Positions 1-8,346 of a stretch of 64,000 bases of DNA are shown here, in pieces. The DNA is from Candidatus Paceibacterota bacterium. Its GTDB lineage: Bacteria > Verrucomicrobiota > Verrucomicrobiia > Limisphaerales > UBA8199. The stretch covers positions 496,001 through 560,000 of the forward strand of contig DAOTCE010000001.1 in NCBI GenBank assembly GCA_035452965.1, given 5' to 3'. A program made the position numbers and the translations under genes. The notes below the pieces were generated by a model. It saw nothing but the letters and a program-made list of their open reading frames with translations. It had not been told where the DNA came from and ran no database searches. The first letter of the stretch is position 1. The number at the start of each line of letters is the position of its first letter.

Positions 1-101
1 GGAGGGTGCTCATCAGGCTCGGCCTCGCGAGAGGCGGGGTCGCTTCTCCGCAAAGAGAAGGATGGGGCCAGTCCGCCCTCAGGGCGGGAATTCACTTTGT
101 G

Positions 102-143
102 ACGCCTTCCTTCGTGATTTGCCGGAGGAAGGCGTTTGTGTTT
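102..143 (+). terminator. Intrinsic terminator-like hairpin
   Basis: A perfect 9-bp stem (ACGCCTTCC at 102-110, GGAAGGCGT at 127-135) with a 16-base loop is followed by a T-rich stretch. A second short hairpin, CCGCCCT/AGGGCGG, lies just upstream at about 73-88. It probably ends a gene left of the window. The rest of 1-254 shows nothing I can name. The open frame crossing this region is likely fortuitous because it has to read through the hairpin. Confidence 0.5.
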
Positions 144-254
144 CCGGGCCGCGCGGCCTGGCGAACGCGCTTCTCCGGTCTGGTCTCGCCGTTGAAATCG
201 GCTGGGTGCCCGGCGTGCCCGGGTGTCTGGCCACGAGCCAAACAGATCAGACCA

Positions 255-956
255 ATGAAACAGAACACACACATCCGACCGGTGAAACACAAGGCCATCC
301 GCGCTCTGGCGATGACCATCGCGACAGCGTGCGGCGCGTGGCCCGTGTCCGCGGCCACCTTTGACGACATTCAATTCTGGGCCGGCAGCGGCGCGAACCG
401 CGCCGCCCTGGTGATCGATTGGAACGACGGCAAGTCCGCCGAATCGTTGCTCTGGGGCTATCGCTGGGACGGCACGGCCACCGGCCTCGACATGTTGCTG
501 GGCGTCGTGAGCGCCGACTCGCGTCTCTTTGCGCACCTGGGCGAGTTCGTTTGGGGCACCTCCGTTCTCGGTCTCGGCTATGACCTCAACCAGAGCGGTG
601 GATTCGGCGTTGCGCCGGCGCTGATGTTCGACCGCGGCGGGTTGGCAACTGACAGCGATCCCGATGATTCACGAGTCGCCAGCGACGCCGCCGATCACTG
701 GATCGAAGGCTGGAACAACGGGTTTTGGGCTTACTACCTGAAAGCCACCACGGCCGAGGCCTGGGCGTCTTCCATGGTTGGGGCGGGGGAACGCATCCTG
801 GCGGATGGAGTTTGGGATGGTTACAGCTTCGCCCCTGGGTTCGCGGGAACAGAGCCCGGCGAGCCGCTGGCGGCCACGGTTCCGGAGCCTGCCACTCTCA
901 CTTTGTTCCTCCTCAGCGGAGTTCTGCTGGTATGCGCCCGGAGAGACCGCGCTTGA
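255..956 (+). CDS. PEP-CTERM secreted protein
   Basis: A 233-residue exported protein of unknown function. The ATG at 255 is chosen because it is followed by a basic stretch and a hydrophobic signal ending near AATACGAWPVSA; a longer in-frame extension to position 6 would cross a terminator-like hairpin. The C-terminus, VPEPATLTLFLLSGVLLV then ARRDRA, is a textbook PEP-CTERM signal: PEP motif, hydrophobic helix, basic tail. In the family this signal is processed by an exosortase, but none is visible in the window. The core (FDDIQFWAGSG...AALVIDW...LLWGYRWDG) closely matches the N-terminal domain of the next gene, so the two are tandem paralogues. The end overlaps the next start by 25 bases, suggesting translational coupling. 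Confidence 0.85.
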   Translation: MKQNTHIRPVKHKAIRALAMTIATACGAWPVSAATFDDIQFWAGSGANRAALVIDWNDGKSAESLLWGYRWDGTATGLDMLLGVVSADSRLFAHLGEFVWGTSVLGLGYDLNQSGGFGVAPALMFDRGGLATDSDPDDSRVASDAADHWIEGWNNGFWAYYLKATTAEAWASSMVGAGERILADGVWDGYSFAPGFAGTEPGEPLAATVPEPATLTLFLLSGVLLVCARRDRA

Positions 957-3178
957 GACTCGCTGGCCTGGCCGGCGGCGTCCTTCTGGCGTTGCTGGCC
1001 GCCGGCAACGCACCCGCGCTTACGCTGGACGACCTCCGGTTCTGGGCCGGCAGCGGCACCAACCGCGCCGCGATGGTCGTTCACTGGATCGCGCCCGAAG
1101 TGTGCAACAACACGCAGGTCCCCAACCCGGTCGCGGCCAAGTCCATCGCCTGGGGCTTTCGCTGGAACGGGACCGCCAGCGGCGAGGACATGTTCAGCGC
1201 CATCGTGGCCGCGGACCCGCGTTTGTTCGCGGTGGTCAGCGGCGCGGGCACTCCCGGCGAAACCGTTCCGGGATTCGGCTATGACTTGAACAACAACCAC
1301 GTCCTCGGCCTCCGGAACGGCACGAACATTCTCGCCGCTCTGTCGCTCGCCAACGCGCCCTCGGCGTTCACCAACGGCCTGGTGACGCTCCCCGCCGCCG
1401 CCGCGGATGTCTTTCAAGCCCTCGACCCTGCCGACCTTTATTGGGGCGGCTCTCAGGGGCCAACCTGGGAGTTGTGGCACGAATCGGGCGGCAATGGCGG
1501 CTTCACCAACGCGCCGGATCGTGGGACGAGCCCTTACTGGATGCCGGACAACCCGGTGGGGCCCTGGACCGGCAACCACGGCCAGTGGCAGTACTCCGCT
1601 GATGGCCTGGCGAATCTCCTGTTGCGGGACGGCTCGTGGATAGGCTGGTCAGTCGCCGCCGGCGACTTTGACCCTTTGAATCCCGACGCCCCAGGCAGTA
1701 TCGCCTGGGGCCTGCATAAGCGCGCGCCTGCCAAGCCTGAACCCGCAGCGGAATCCCTCAGTCCCTACGCGGTTGCGGTGGCCGGCTCCTCCGGGCCGTT
1801 CGGGCCGGGGGCTTACGGCGATCCCGCCTGCGTGGTCGGCCAGCCGTGCGTGTGGATGCTCAACAGCGATCCGATCCTCGGCACCAACCGCTTTCGCGTC
1901 AATCTCGTCGCGGCGCCCTACAACACCGACATTGACGGGCAGAAGAGCCTCGTCACGCTCAACCGCGCCGGCGCCAGCGGCACATACACCTACGGCCATG
2001 TCACGGTGGCCTTCGATCATCCCGTCACGGACGATCCCGCCAATCCTTACGGGATTGACTTCGCGGTGTTCGGCAACTCGTTCTATGTCAGCAGCGGCTA
2101 TACCAGCGAGGCCTCGGACCTGCGAACCTCCCACCTGGTTGGGAGCATCACCATCGAGCCCATGCTCGTATCGGTCAGCCCCGACGGCGAAGACTGGTAC
2201 ACCTATACGAACGGGCCGTTCTGCGACACGGCGTTTCCCACGCAGGGCTTCGGGTGGGATCCGGCCCTGCACGACGCCACCGGCAGCGGCTGGACGATGA
2301 GCCAAGCGGACTTCACCAAGCCGGTGAATCCGGCGCTCAACGACCTGCTGGGCGCCACGGACGTCACCTTGCCGACGTATGACGCCCTGAAGCTCTATGC
2401 CGGCTCGGGCGGCGGCACGGGCTTCGACCTCGCTGAATCCGGGTTTGATTCCATTCAATACATCCGTGTCTCGGCGGCGGCTGGGGGATACCACGGCGGG
2501 GAGGTGGACGCCTTTTCGGACGTGCGCCCGGCGGTGCTCGGCGAGAGCCTTTGCGTCGCGCCCGCCAACACGATCAACGGAACCGGCACGCTTTGCTTCC
2601 AGGAACCGGGCAACCCGGCCGTGAACGCCGTCGCACTGACCTTCCATGAGGTGGCGGACATCGCGCTGGCCACGGTGTCACGGTTCCGGGACGAGCCCGC
2701 GCTCGCGGCCCTTTCCGGCACGAAGCTCGAAGCCGTCAACCTGCACGTTGCCACCGCCATCGAAACCAACGAAGTGGCCTTCGACGCGGACGTCGCGATC
2801 AACGTCGCTCCGCATTACACCGCGAGCGGCGCCGATCTGGACGTGCTGGGCTGGGACGGCACCAACTGGACGCGCGCGCCTTTCGAGTTCAGCGCGAACA
2901 CCGGCCTGGTAATCCTGCAGGGAATTGACGCCTCCGCCGCGTTCGCGGTAATCGTAGTCACACCGCCGCAACTGGCGATGAGCCCGGCCGCTGGAGGTTA
3001 CGGCTTCCAATTCACCCCGGTGGCAGGCTGGGCCCACACGCTGGAACGCACGACCAACTGGGTGAACTGGGACAACGTCACCAACGCAACGCCGGCGGAT
3101 GCTCAAACCGTCACGCTGTCCGACCCGGCGCCGCCGCAACCACGGTCGTTCTACCGCTTGCGACTGAACCGGCCGTGA
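932..3178 (+). CDS. Secreted protein, paralogue of upstream PEP-CTERM protein, with FYR-type C-terminus
   Basis: A 748-residue exported protein of unknown function. The ATG at 932 lies inside the upstream gene and is followed directly by a signal peptide (MRPERPRLRLAGLAGGVLLA...). Residues of about 30-120 repeat the upstream protein's domain (LDDLRFWAGSGTNRAAMVVHW, AWGFRWNGTASGEDM, GYDLNN). The middle section has FAVFGNSFY and SVSPDGEDWY motifs that suggest a beta-rich domain. The end has a GWAHTLERTTNW...W segment and finishes RSFYRLRLNRP, a tail shared with five other secreted proteins in this window. The first copy is instead anchored by PEP-CTERM. A structural or surface role is possible; no enzyme motif is seen. 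Confidence 0.8.
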   Translation: MRPERPRLRLAGLAGGVLLALLAAGNAPALTLDDLRFWAGSGTNRAAMVVHWIAPEVCNNTQVPNPVAAKSIAWGFRWNGTASGEDMFSAIVAADPRLFAVVSGAGTPGETVPGFGYDLNNNHVLGLRNGTNILAALSLANAPSAFTNGLVTLPAAAADVFQALDPADLYWGGSQGPTWELWHESGGNGGFTNAPDRGTSPYWMPDNPVGPWTGNHGQWQYSADGLANLLLRDGSWIGWSVAAGDFDPLNPDAPGSIAWGLHKRAPAKPEPAAESLSPYAVAVAGSSGPFGPGAYGDPACVVGQPCVWMLNSDPILGTNRFRVNLVAAPYNTDIDGQKSLVTLNRAGASGTYTYGHVTVAFDHPVTDDPANPYGIDFAVFGNSFYVSSGYTSEASDLRTSHLVGSITIEPMLVSVSPDGEDWYTYTNGPFCDTAFPTQGFGWDPALHDATGSGWTMSQADFTKPVNPALNDLLGATDVTLPTYDALKLYAGSGGGTGFDLAESGFDSIQYIRVSAAAGGYHGGEVDAFSDVRPAVLGESLCVAPANTINGTGTLCFQEPGNPAVNAVALTFHEVADIALATVSRFRDEPALAALSGTKLEAVNLHVATAIETNEVAFDADVAINVAPHYTASGADLDVLGWDGTNWTRAPFEFSANTGLVILQGIDASAAFAVIVVTPPQLAMSPAAGGYGFQFTPVAGWAHTLERTTNWVNWDNVTNATPADAQTVTLSDPAPPQPRSFYRLRLNRP

Positions 3179-3213
3179 GCTGTCACGCCAGCAGGCTTCG
3201 GACTTCGCCAGGG

Positions 3214-4017
3214 ATGGACGCGCCCGCCCATCCCGTGGACCCTGGAAGGGCTGCGCCGGGGCTCTCTGGCGATGTCCCGCCGGTTCGGCGGCGGGGGTTC
3301 ACCCTGATTGAGTTGCTCGTGGTCATCGCCATTATCGCCCTGCTGGCGGCGCTCATGCTGCCAGCGTTGAGCCGCTCTCAAGCCACGGCGAAACGTATCC
3401 ACTGCCTGAGCAACCTCCACCAAATGGGCATTGCCGCGCACGTCTACGTGGACGACAATGCAGGCTTCTATCCCGTTGCTTACTGGTATGGGACCATCAA
3501 CGGAGCGATGGCTGCCATCTCGTGGGATTTGACCACGATTCAGGGAAGTCCGCCGGCGGTCATTCCCGGCCTGCTTTGGCAGAGCCAGGGCAACAAGCAG
3601 ATTCAACAATGCCCGTCGCTCACGAGAGGCGCCAACTGGCTCGTGGACCCTTACACCGGCTACAACTACAACACGAGCTACCTCGGCCACGGCGAATATG
3701 AGAACATCCAACCGTCCGCCAAGGCGGCCGAGGTGCGGCGCCCGAACCAGACGCTCGTCTTTGGCGATGGCCAGTATGTGGCCGGCGCCAACAAGTTCAT
3801 GCGCGCCCCGTGGCCCAATCCCGGCGATGATTCCTTTCGCGGCCGCTGGTCAGGCACGCAGGGCTTTCGTCACCTGAAGAAAAGCAACGCCGCCTTCTGC
3901 GACGGCCACGCCAGATCATTGCGCGAGTGTTTCACCGACAACGAAGACGGTGCGGCCAACGTCGCGCCCGGCACCGGGTTCCTCTCCGCCGACAACTCCC
4001 TGTACGACCTCGAATGA
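3214..4017 (+). CDS. Type II pseudopilin-like protein (prepilin N-terminal methylation, DUF1559/H-X9-DG type)
   Basis: A 267-residue protein. A basic leader ending VRRRG precedes FTLIELLVVIAIIALLAAL, the prepilin peptidase cleavage and methylation motif plus transmembrane helix. The C-terminal part ends with FRHLKKSNAAFCDGHARSL, matching the His-x9-DG signature of the pseudopilin-like families greatly expanded in Verrucomicrobiota, Planctomycetota and Lentisphaerota. Known members are thought to be surface or type II secretion-like components; the precise function is unknown. A GTG at 3175 overlapping the previous stop is an alternative start. ATG 3214 is preferred because it gives a leader of ordinary length. 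It probably belongs to the same transcription unit as the two upstream secreted proteins. Confidence 0.85.
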   Translation: MDAPAHPVDPGRAAPGLSGDVPPVRRRGFTLIELLVVIAIIALLAALMLPALSRSQATAKRIHCLSNLHQMGIAAHVYVDDNAGFYPVAYWYGTINGAMAAISWDLTTIQGSPPAVIPGLLWQSQGNKQIQQCPSLTRGANWLVDPYTGYNYNTSYLGHGEYENIQPSAKAAEVRRPNQTLVFGDGQYVAGANKFMRAPWPNPGDDSFRGRWSGTQGFRHLKKSNAAFCDGHARSLRECFTDNEDGAANVAPGTGFLSADNSLYDLE

Positions 4018-4388
4018 CATTCCCACCCGACTCCACCCTGCAGCACGTCCCCGCCTCCCAACGGATTCCGCCTCGCCGTCCTGTTCCCTCAATTTCCCGC
4101 TGACCCCGGCACTCTTGGTTTGGGTATACGGTGACGGCATGGTGCTGCCATGGTGTGGTTCCCATGGGGCCCGACCCCCATGGGAACCACACCGTATCCT
4201 GACCGCACTAACAAGCCATCCTCCAGCCAGCCGCAAGCCCAAAACGGGGTGCGACACCACGATAAAGGCGCCTTCGCCTGTCCGGTGAGGGTGCTGGAGG
4301 CAAAAAGGGGCGTCCGGGACGGTGGATCACCATAGGAATTTCCGGGAAATCCGCGCAAATCCGCGAAAAACCTTTTGAAAAGTCGAGC
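4018..4388. other. Intergenic region
   Basis: This 371-base stretch has no convincing gene; short frames here lack motifs and overlap a large inverted repeat, described separately. The right end carries the first copy of a 15-base direct repeat. Confidence 0.6.
4150..4195 (+). terminator. Long perfect inverted repeat, probable terminator
   Basis: GGTGTGGTTCCCATGGGG (4152-4169) and its exact reverse complement (4176-4193) are separated by 6 bases. An outer arm, ATACGGTG at 4126-4133 matching CACCGTAT at 4190-4197, could form a competing pair. It sits 133 bases after the pseudopilin gene and probably ends that unit, although no T-tract follows. It may also be a dispersed chromosomal palindrome. 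Confidence 0.5.
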
Positions 4389-4418
4389 TTGACGCACCTG
4401 TCGTCGAACCGCTACTAA
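4389..4418 (+). promoter_or_regulatory. Sigma-70-like promoter of the nrdDG operon
   Basis: TTGACG (4389-4394), an 18-base spacer and TACTAA (4413-4418) resemble a housekeeping promoter. It lies about 45 bases before the first riboswitch helix, the expected place for the start of the leader transcript. Confidence 0.55.
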
Positions 4419-4462
4419 TTGTGCAGTTCTTTGAACTACCCACCTATTACTGGTGGGTAAAT

Positions 4463-4640
4463 GTGAACAAAGTGCCCCAAAGCAAGAGCTGGGGAGAATA
4501 GGGAAGCGGGTGAGAATCCCGCGCGGTAGCGCCGCTGTAACGAGCGACGAAATGCCAGCGAGGCCACTGATCCCGCCGAGCGGGATTGGTAAGGCCGGCA
4601 AAATAGATTGACCTCGAAGCCAGAAGACCTGCTTTTTCAC
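4463..4640 (+). promoter_or_regulatory. Cobalamin (B12) riboswitch
   Basis: The conserved elements of the class appear in order: GGGAAGCGGGTGAGAATCCC near 4501-4520, GCGCGGTAGCGCCGCTGTAA (a variant of the CCCGCCACTGT core), GCCACTG near 4563, and the 3' signature GAAGCCAGAAGACCTGC near 4616. The ends GTGAA..AAAG (4463-4472) and CTTTTTCAC (4632-4640) can form the closing helix. A small hairpin, ACCCACC/GGTGGGT, precedes it at 4438-4458. In the family, adenosylcobalamin or a relative binds and lowers expression of the downstream gene. Confidence 0.93.
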
Positions 4641-4722
4641 GCTCATCAAGTCCCGTGTCGGATGACACGGGCGACTGTATCGCCAAAGACAGGATGAGGG
4701 AAAAGTCGAGCTTGTGTTTCAG

Positions 4723-4759
4723 CCCGCCTTCACTCCCTCGCGAGTGAAGTCGGGTTTTT
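4723..4759 (+). terminator. Intrinsic terminator forming the riboswitch expression platform
   Basis: CCCGCCTTCACTC (4723-4735) pairs with GAGTGAAGTCGGG (4742-4754) apart from one internal mismatch patch and is followed directly by TTTTT (4755-4759). It lies between the riboswitch and nrdD, so it can act as the ligand-dependent OFF switch. A separate perfect 8-bp hairpin (CCCGTGTC/GACACGGG, 4652-4671) lies between aptamer and terminator and may take part in the alternative fold. Confidence 0.8.
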
Positions 4760-4838
4760 CATGCCCGCATTCACCGCGAGTCGAGCTTCCCTCCGACAAA
4801 AGACGCGGCCTGGCAGCCGCTCAACGACATTGCCCAAT

Positions 4839-7052
4839 ATGCTGCACGAACAACTCGACGGCCAGCTTCGGCTGGCGCAACTCGACCCGCTTCAGGGACG
4901 GCACTTCACCGTCCGCAAACGCGACGGACGCGTCGTCCCCTTCGAGGAGAGCCGCATCCTGCTGGCCATCGAGGCCGCATTCAAGGCCGACGCCGGACTG
5001 GCGGCTGCCCAGGCCCTGCCCGCCGATGCGCAAGCCGCCGCCCTCCGGATCACGAGTGAGGTGGTGCAGGCAGTGGTCTCCCGCGCGGCCCGGGGCGAGG
5101 CGTTGGGCATTGAGTCCATCCAGGACCTGGTGGAAGCGCATCTCATGGAGGCGGGCCAACATCAGGTGGCCAAGGGCTACATCCTGTTTCGGGAGGAACG
5201 TCGCAAAGCGCGGTTGGCGCGCGACGTGGGCGAGCCGCTCGTCCCGACGGTGTCCTCGATCGCGGAATACCTGAGCGCGGCGGACTGGCGGGTGAACGCC
5301 AATGCCAACCAGGGTTACTCGCTGGGCGGGCTGATTCTGAACGTGGCGGGCAAGGTGACGGCCAACTACTGGCTGCATCATGTCTATGGGGGCGAGATCG
5401 AGCGGGCGCATCGCGAGGGCGATTTTCACATTCACGATCTGGACATGCTGGCGGGCTACTGCGCGGGCTGGTCGTTGCGGCAGTTGTTGTGGGAAGGATT
5501 CAATGGTGTGCCGAACAAAGTTGAAGCCGCGCCGGCGAAACATCTGCGAACCGCCCTGGGCCAGATGGTGAACTTCCTGGGCACGCTGCAAAATGAATGG
5601 GCCGGGGCGCAGGCGTTCAGCTCGGTGGACACCTACCTGGCGCCGTTCGTGCGCAAGGATGGGCTGAGCCACGAGGAAATCCGCCAGTGCCTCCAGGAAT
5701 TCATCTACAACCTCAACGTCCCGTCGCGCTGGGGCACCCAGACGCCGTTCACCAACCTGACCTTCGACTGGACCTGCCCCGCCGATTTGCGCGGGCAGCA
5801 GCCGATCATTGGCGGCGAAGAGATGCCGTTCTGCTATGGGGAGCTGCAAGCGGAGATGGACCTGATCAACCGCGCCTTCATCGAGGTGATGACCGCGGGC
5901 GACACCAAAGGACGGCTGTTCACCTTTCCGATTCCAACCTACAACATCACAAACGACTTCGATTGGGATCATCCCAACACCGAACCATTGTTCGAGATGA
6001 CCGCGAAATACGGCCTGCCGTATTTCCAGAATTTCATCAACTCCGAGCTGCAGCCGGGGATGGTGCGCTCGATGTGCTGCCGGCTGCAGTTGGATTTGCG
6101 CGAACTGCTCAAGCGCGGCAACGGCCTCTTTGGCTCGGCGGAACAGACCGGATCGGTGGGCGTCGTCACCATCAACTGCGCGCGGCTGGGCTACAAGTAC
6201 AAGCAGGACGAGACGCGATTGTTCGTGGAGCTGGACCGCTTGCTGGAGCTGGCCAAGCAAAGCCTCGAGATGAAACGGCGCGTGATCGAGGAGCGCATGC
6301 AGGCGGGGTTGTATCCCTATACCCGGAGGTATTTGGGCACGCTGCGGAATCACTTCAGCACCATCGGCGTCAACGGCGTCAACGAATGCGTCCGCAATCT
6401 TACTTCCGACCGGGAGAACATCTCCACGCCCGCCGGCGTTGAACTGGGCCTGCGCTTGCTGGACCACGTCCGCGCCCGCATCGTCGCGTTCCAGCAGGAG
6501 ACCGGCCACCTGTTCAACCTCGAAGCCACGCCCGCCGAGGGGACGACCTATCGTTTCGCGCGGGAGGACCGGAAGCGTTTCCCCGACATGCTGCAGGCGG
6601 GCACACCCGACGCGCCCTACTATACCAATTCCTCCCAACTGCCGGTGGGCGCCACGGACGACCCGTTTGCCGCCATGACGCATCAGGAGCCGTTTCAGCG
6701 GCTTTACACGGGGGGCACGGTGTTCCATCTTTACATGGGCGAGCGCATATCCAGCGCGCGGGCGTGCAAGCAACTCGTGCGTCGCGCGCTCACGCGCTTC
6801 CGCATTCCCTACATCACCGTCACGCCGACATTCTCCATCTGCCCGCAGCATGGCTATCTCACCGGCGAACACGAGTTCTGTCCCCGCTGCGAAACGCACC
6901 GGCAGCCCTGCGAAATCTGGACGCGGGTGATGGGCTACTATCGCCCCTATTCGCAGTTCAACCGGGGGAAGCAAAGTGAATTCAGCGAGCGAACCTTCTT
7001 CGTCGAACCCGCCAATGCTTCGGCGGAAGCCGAATTCGCAATTGCGAAATGA
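4839..7052 (+). CDS. nrdD: Anaerobic (class III) ribonucleoside-triphosphate reductase
   Basis: Reduces ribonucleoside triphosphates to dNTPs without oxygen, using a glycyl radical. The 737-residue protein has an N-terminal ATP-cone (FTVRKRDGRVVPFEESRI to about residue 125), a catalytic barrel with the typical SMCCRLQLDLREL strand, and a C-terminal zinc ribbon with Cys668, Cys681, Cys684 and Cys691. The radical loop is RVMGYYRP with Gly699 as the expected radical site. Start choice is uncertain: an in-frame ATG at 4761 would begin directly on the terminator, so ATG 4839 is preferred, though neither has a clear ribosome binding site. It heads an operon with nrdG, joined by an ATGA overlap, and is controlled by the upstream cobalamin riboswitch. 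Confidence 0.95.
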   Translation: MLHEQLDGQLRLAQLDPLQGRHFTVRKRDGRVVPFEESRILLAIEAAFKADAGLAAAQALPADAQAAALRITSEVVQAVVSRAARGEALGIESIQDLVEAHLMEAGQHQVAKGYILFREERRKARLARDVGEPLVPTVSSIAEYLSAADWRVNANANQGYSLGGLILNVAGKVTANYWLHHVYGGEIERAHREGDFHIHDLDMLAGYCAGWSLRQLLWEGFNGVPNKVEAAPAKHLRTALGQMVNFLGTLQNEWAGAQAFSSVDTYLAPFVRKDGLSHEEIRQCLQEFIYNLNVPSRWGTQTPFTNLTFDWTCPADLRGQQPIIGGEEMPFCYGELQAEMDLINRAFIEVMTAGDTKGRLFTFPIPTYNITNDFDWDHPNTEPLFEMTAKYGLPYFQNFINSELQPGMVRSMCCRLQLDLRELLKRGNGLFGSAEQTGSVGVVTINCARLGYKYKQDETRLFVELDRLLELAKQSLEMKRRVIEERMQAGLYPYTRRYLGTLRNHFSTIGVNGVNECVRNLTSDRENISTPAGVELGLRLLDHVRARIVAFQQETGHLFNLEATPAEGTTYRFAREDRKRFPDMLQAGTPDAPYYTNSSQLPVGATDDPFAAMTHQEPFQRLYTGGTVFHLYMGERISSARACKQLVRRALTRFRIPYITVTPTFSICPQHGYLTGEHEFCPRCETHRQPCEIWTRVMGYYRPYSQFNRGKQSEFSERTFFVEPANASAEAEFAIAK

Positions 7053-7768
7053 CCACCGCGCTCGACATGGAAGCGCCGGCGCGGCTTTCGGCGAATGAAC
7101 TCCTGCCCGTGGCCGGGGTCTCGCCACTGACCACGGTGGATTTCCCCAGCCGGCTGGCGCTGACCGTGTTCACGCAAGGCTGCCCATGGCGCTGCGGCTA
7201 TTGCCACAACGCCGCACTCAGGCCCCTTGACCAGCCGACTTCCTGGCGCTGGCGGCGGGTGTGTGAGCTGTTGGAGGAACGGCGGGGCTTTCTGGAAGCC
7301 GTCGTGTTCAGTGGCGGCGAACCCACGCTGCATCGCGGGCTCGAAGCAGCCCTGCGAACCGTGCGCGGCAAAGACCTGCTGACCGGATTGCACACGGCGG
7401 GTGTCTTCCCGGACCGCCTGCGACTGCTCCTGCCGTGGATCGATTGGGTCGGTCTCGACGTCAAAGCGCCATTGGACAAACGCTACGCCCAGCTCACGGG
7501 AGACGGCCAGAGCGCGGCCAAAGTGCTCGCCAGCCTGGAGCTGTTGCGAGCTGCGGGAGTCCCGTTGCAGTTGCGCACGACAGTCGGACCGGGCGCGTTG
7601 AGCGAGCAAGCTTTCGACGAATTGCGCCGGCAGCTTCGAGCATTGGGCGCGCCCGAGCCTATCCGGCAGGAGGTCCGTCCGGTTCGCGCCGACGGCCCGC
7701 CCCAGGAACCTTGCGGGGGCGATCACAGCGCGAGCCTGATCGCGGCCGATGGTTCACCCGGCTTATGA
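7049..7768 (+). CDS. nrdG: Anaerobic ribonucleotide reductase-activating protein, radical SAM
   Basis: The activase that generates the glycyl radical on NrdD using S-adenosylmethionine and a [4Fe-4S] cluster. The 239-residue protein has the cluster motif Cys45-x3-Cys49-x2-Cys52 in FTQGCPWRCGYCHN, followed by VVFSGGEPTLH, the SAM-binding GGE motif. It matches the pyruvate-formate-lyase-activase-like NrdG subgroup (start SPLTTVDFPSRLALTVF). The ATG overlaps the nrdD stop and its own stop overlaps the dcd start, so all are probably translated from one message. The pairing of a glycyl radical enzyme with its activase makes the assignment secure. Confidence 0.95.
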   Translation: MTTALDMEAPARLSANELLPVAGVSPLTTVDFPSRLALTVFTQGCPWRCGYCHNAALRPLDQPTSWRWRRVCELLEERRGFLEAVVFSGGEPTLHRGLEAALRTVRGKDLLTGLHTAGVFPDRLRLLLPWIDWVGLDVKAPLDKRYAQLTGDGQSAAKVLASLELLRAAGVPLQLRTTVGPGALSEQAFDELRRQLRALGAPEPIRQEVRPVRADGPPQEPCGGDHSASLIAADGSPGL

Positions 7769-8346
7769 TTCTGAATGATCTCCAAATCACGCGGCTGGCC
7801 CGCAAGGGCATGATCCGGCCCTTCACCAGGAAACTGGTGCGGCACGTCGCAGGTCATCCGGTGCTCTCCTTTGGCTTGTGCAGTTTTGGCTACGACCTGC
7901 GGCTATCGCCCAAGGAATTCAAAATCTTCCGCCACGTGCCAGGCAAGGTGGTAGATCCCAAGAGCTTCTCGCCTGCCAGCCTGGAGCCGGCCCGGCTGCA
8001 TCGCGAAGCCCACGGCCGTTTCTTCATCCTGCCCGGACGCAGCTACGGCCTGGGGGTGGCGGTGGAACATCTGCATCTGCCGGAAGACGTCAGCGCGCTG
8101 TGCCTGGGCAAGAGCACCTACGCCCGTTGCGGCATCATTGCCAACGTCACGCCCGCCGAAGCCGGCTGGCAGGGGCACCTGACGCTGGAGTTCTCCAACA
8201 GCAGCGCCGCCGACTGCCGCATCTACGCCGGCGAAGGCATCGTGCAGATGGTTTTTCTCAAAGGCGAACGCTGCCAGACCAGCTATTCCGCACGCGCCGG
8301 CAAGTATCAGAAACAATCCCACCGCATCACTCTCCCGTGTGCATGA
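7765..8346 (+). CDS. dcd: dCTP deaminase
   Basis: Deaminates dCTP to dUTP, the main bacterial route toward dTMP. The 193-residue length is usual for the family. The diagnostic block GKSTYARCGIIANVTPAEAG followed by WQGHLTLEFSN is present, including the catalytic Glu region and the nucleotide-binding loop, and the C-terminal KYQKQSH matches the closing lid segment. It starts with an ATGA overlap on nrdG, placing deoxynucleotide production and pyrimidine dNTP balancing in one operon under the riboswitch. Whether it also has dUTPase activity, as in the bifunctional archaeal-type enzymes, cannot be decided from sequence reading alone. Confidence 0.93.
   Translation: MILNDLQITRLARKGMIRPFTRKLVRHVAGHPVLSFGLCSFGYDLRLSPKEFKIFRHVPGKVVDPKSFSPASLEPARLHREAHGRFFILPGRSYGLGVAVEHLHLPEDVSALCLGKSTYARCGIIANVTPAEAGWQGHLTLEFSNSSAADCRIYAGEGIVQMVFLKGERCQTSYSARAGKYQKQSHRITLPCA

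Larger units (their letters stand above)
4377..4714 (+). repeat. 15-base direct repeats flanking promoter and riboswitch
   Basis: GAAAAGTCGAGCTTG occurs identically at 4377-4391 and 4700-4714, on either side of the promoter and riboswitch. A 10-base remnant, AGTCGAGCTT, recurs at about 4776-4785, after the terminator. The first copy supplies part of the predicted -35 hexamer. Confidence 0.7.

Noticed and set aside
6..254. An N-terminal extension of the first PEP-CTERM protein, or a riboswitch in the same DNA
   Set aside because: The extension crosses two hairpins and has no signal peptide. The hairpins show no conserved aptamer core, unlike the one at 4463.
4821..7127. A 768-codon open frame antisense to nrdD
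   Set aside because: It lies opposite a gene with complete catalytic motifs, and its translation has no domain pattern; GC-rich antisense frames are often open.
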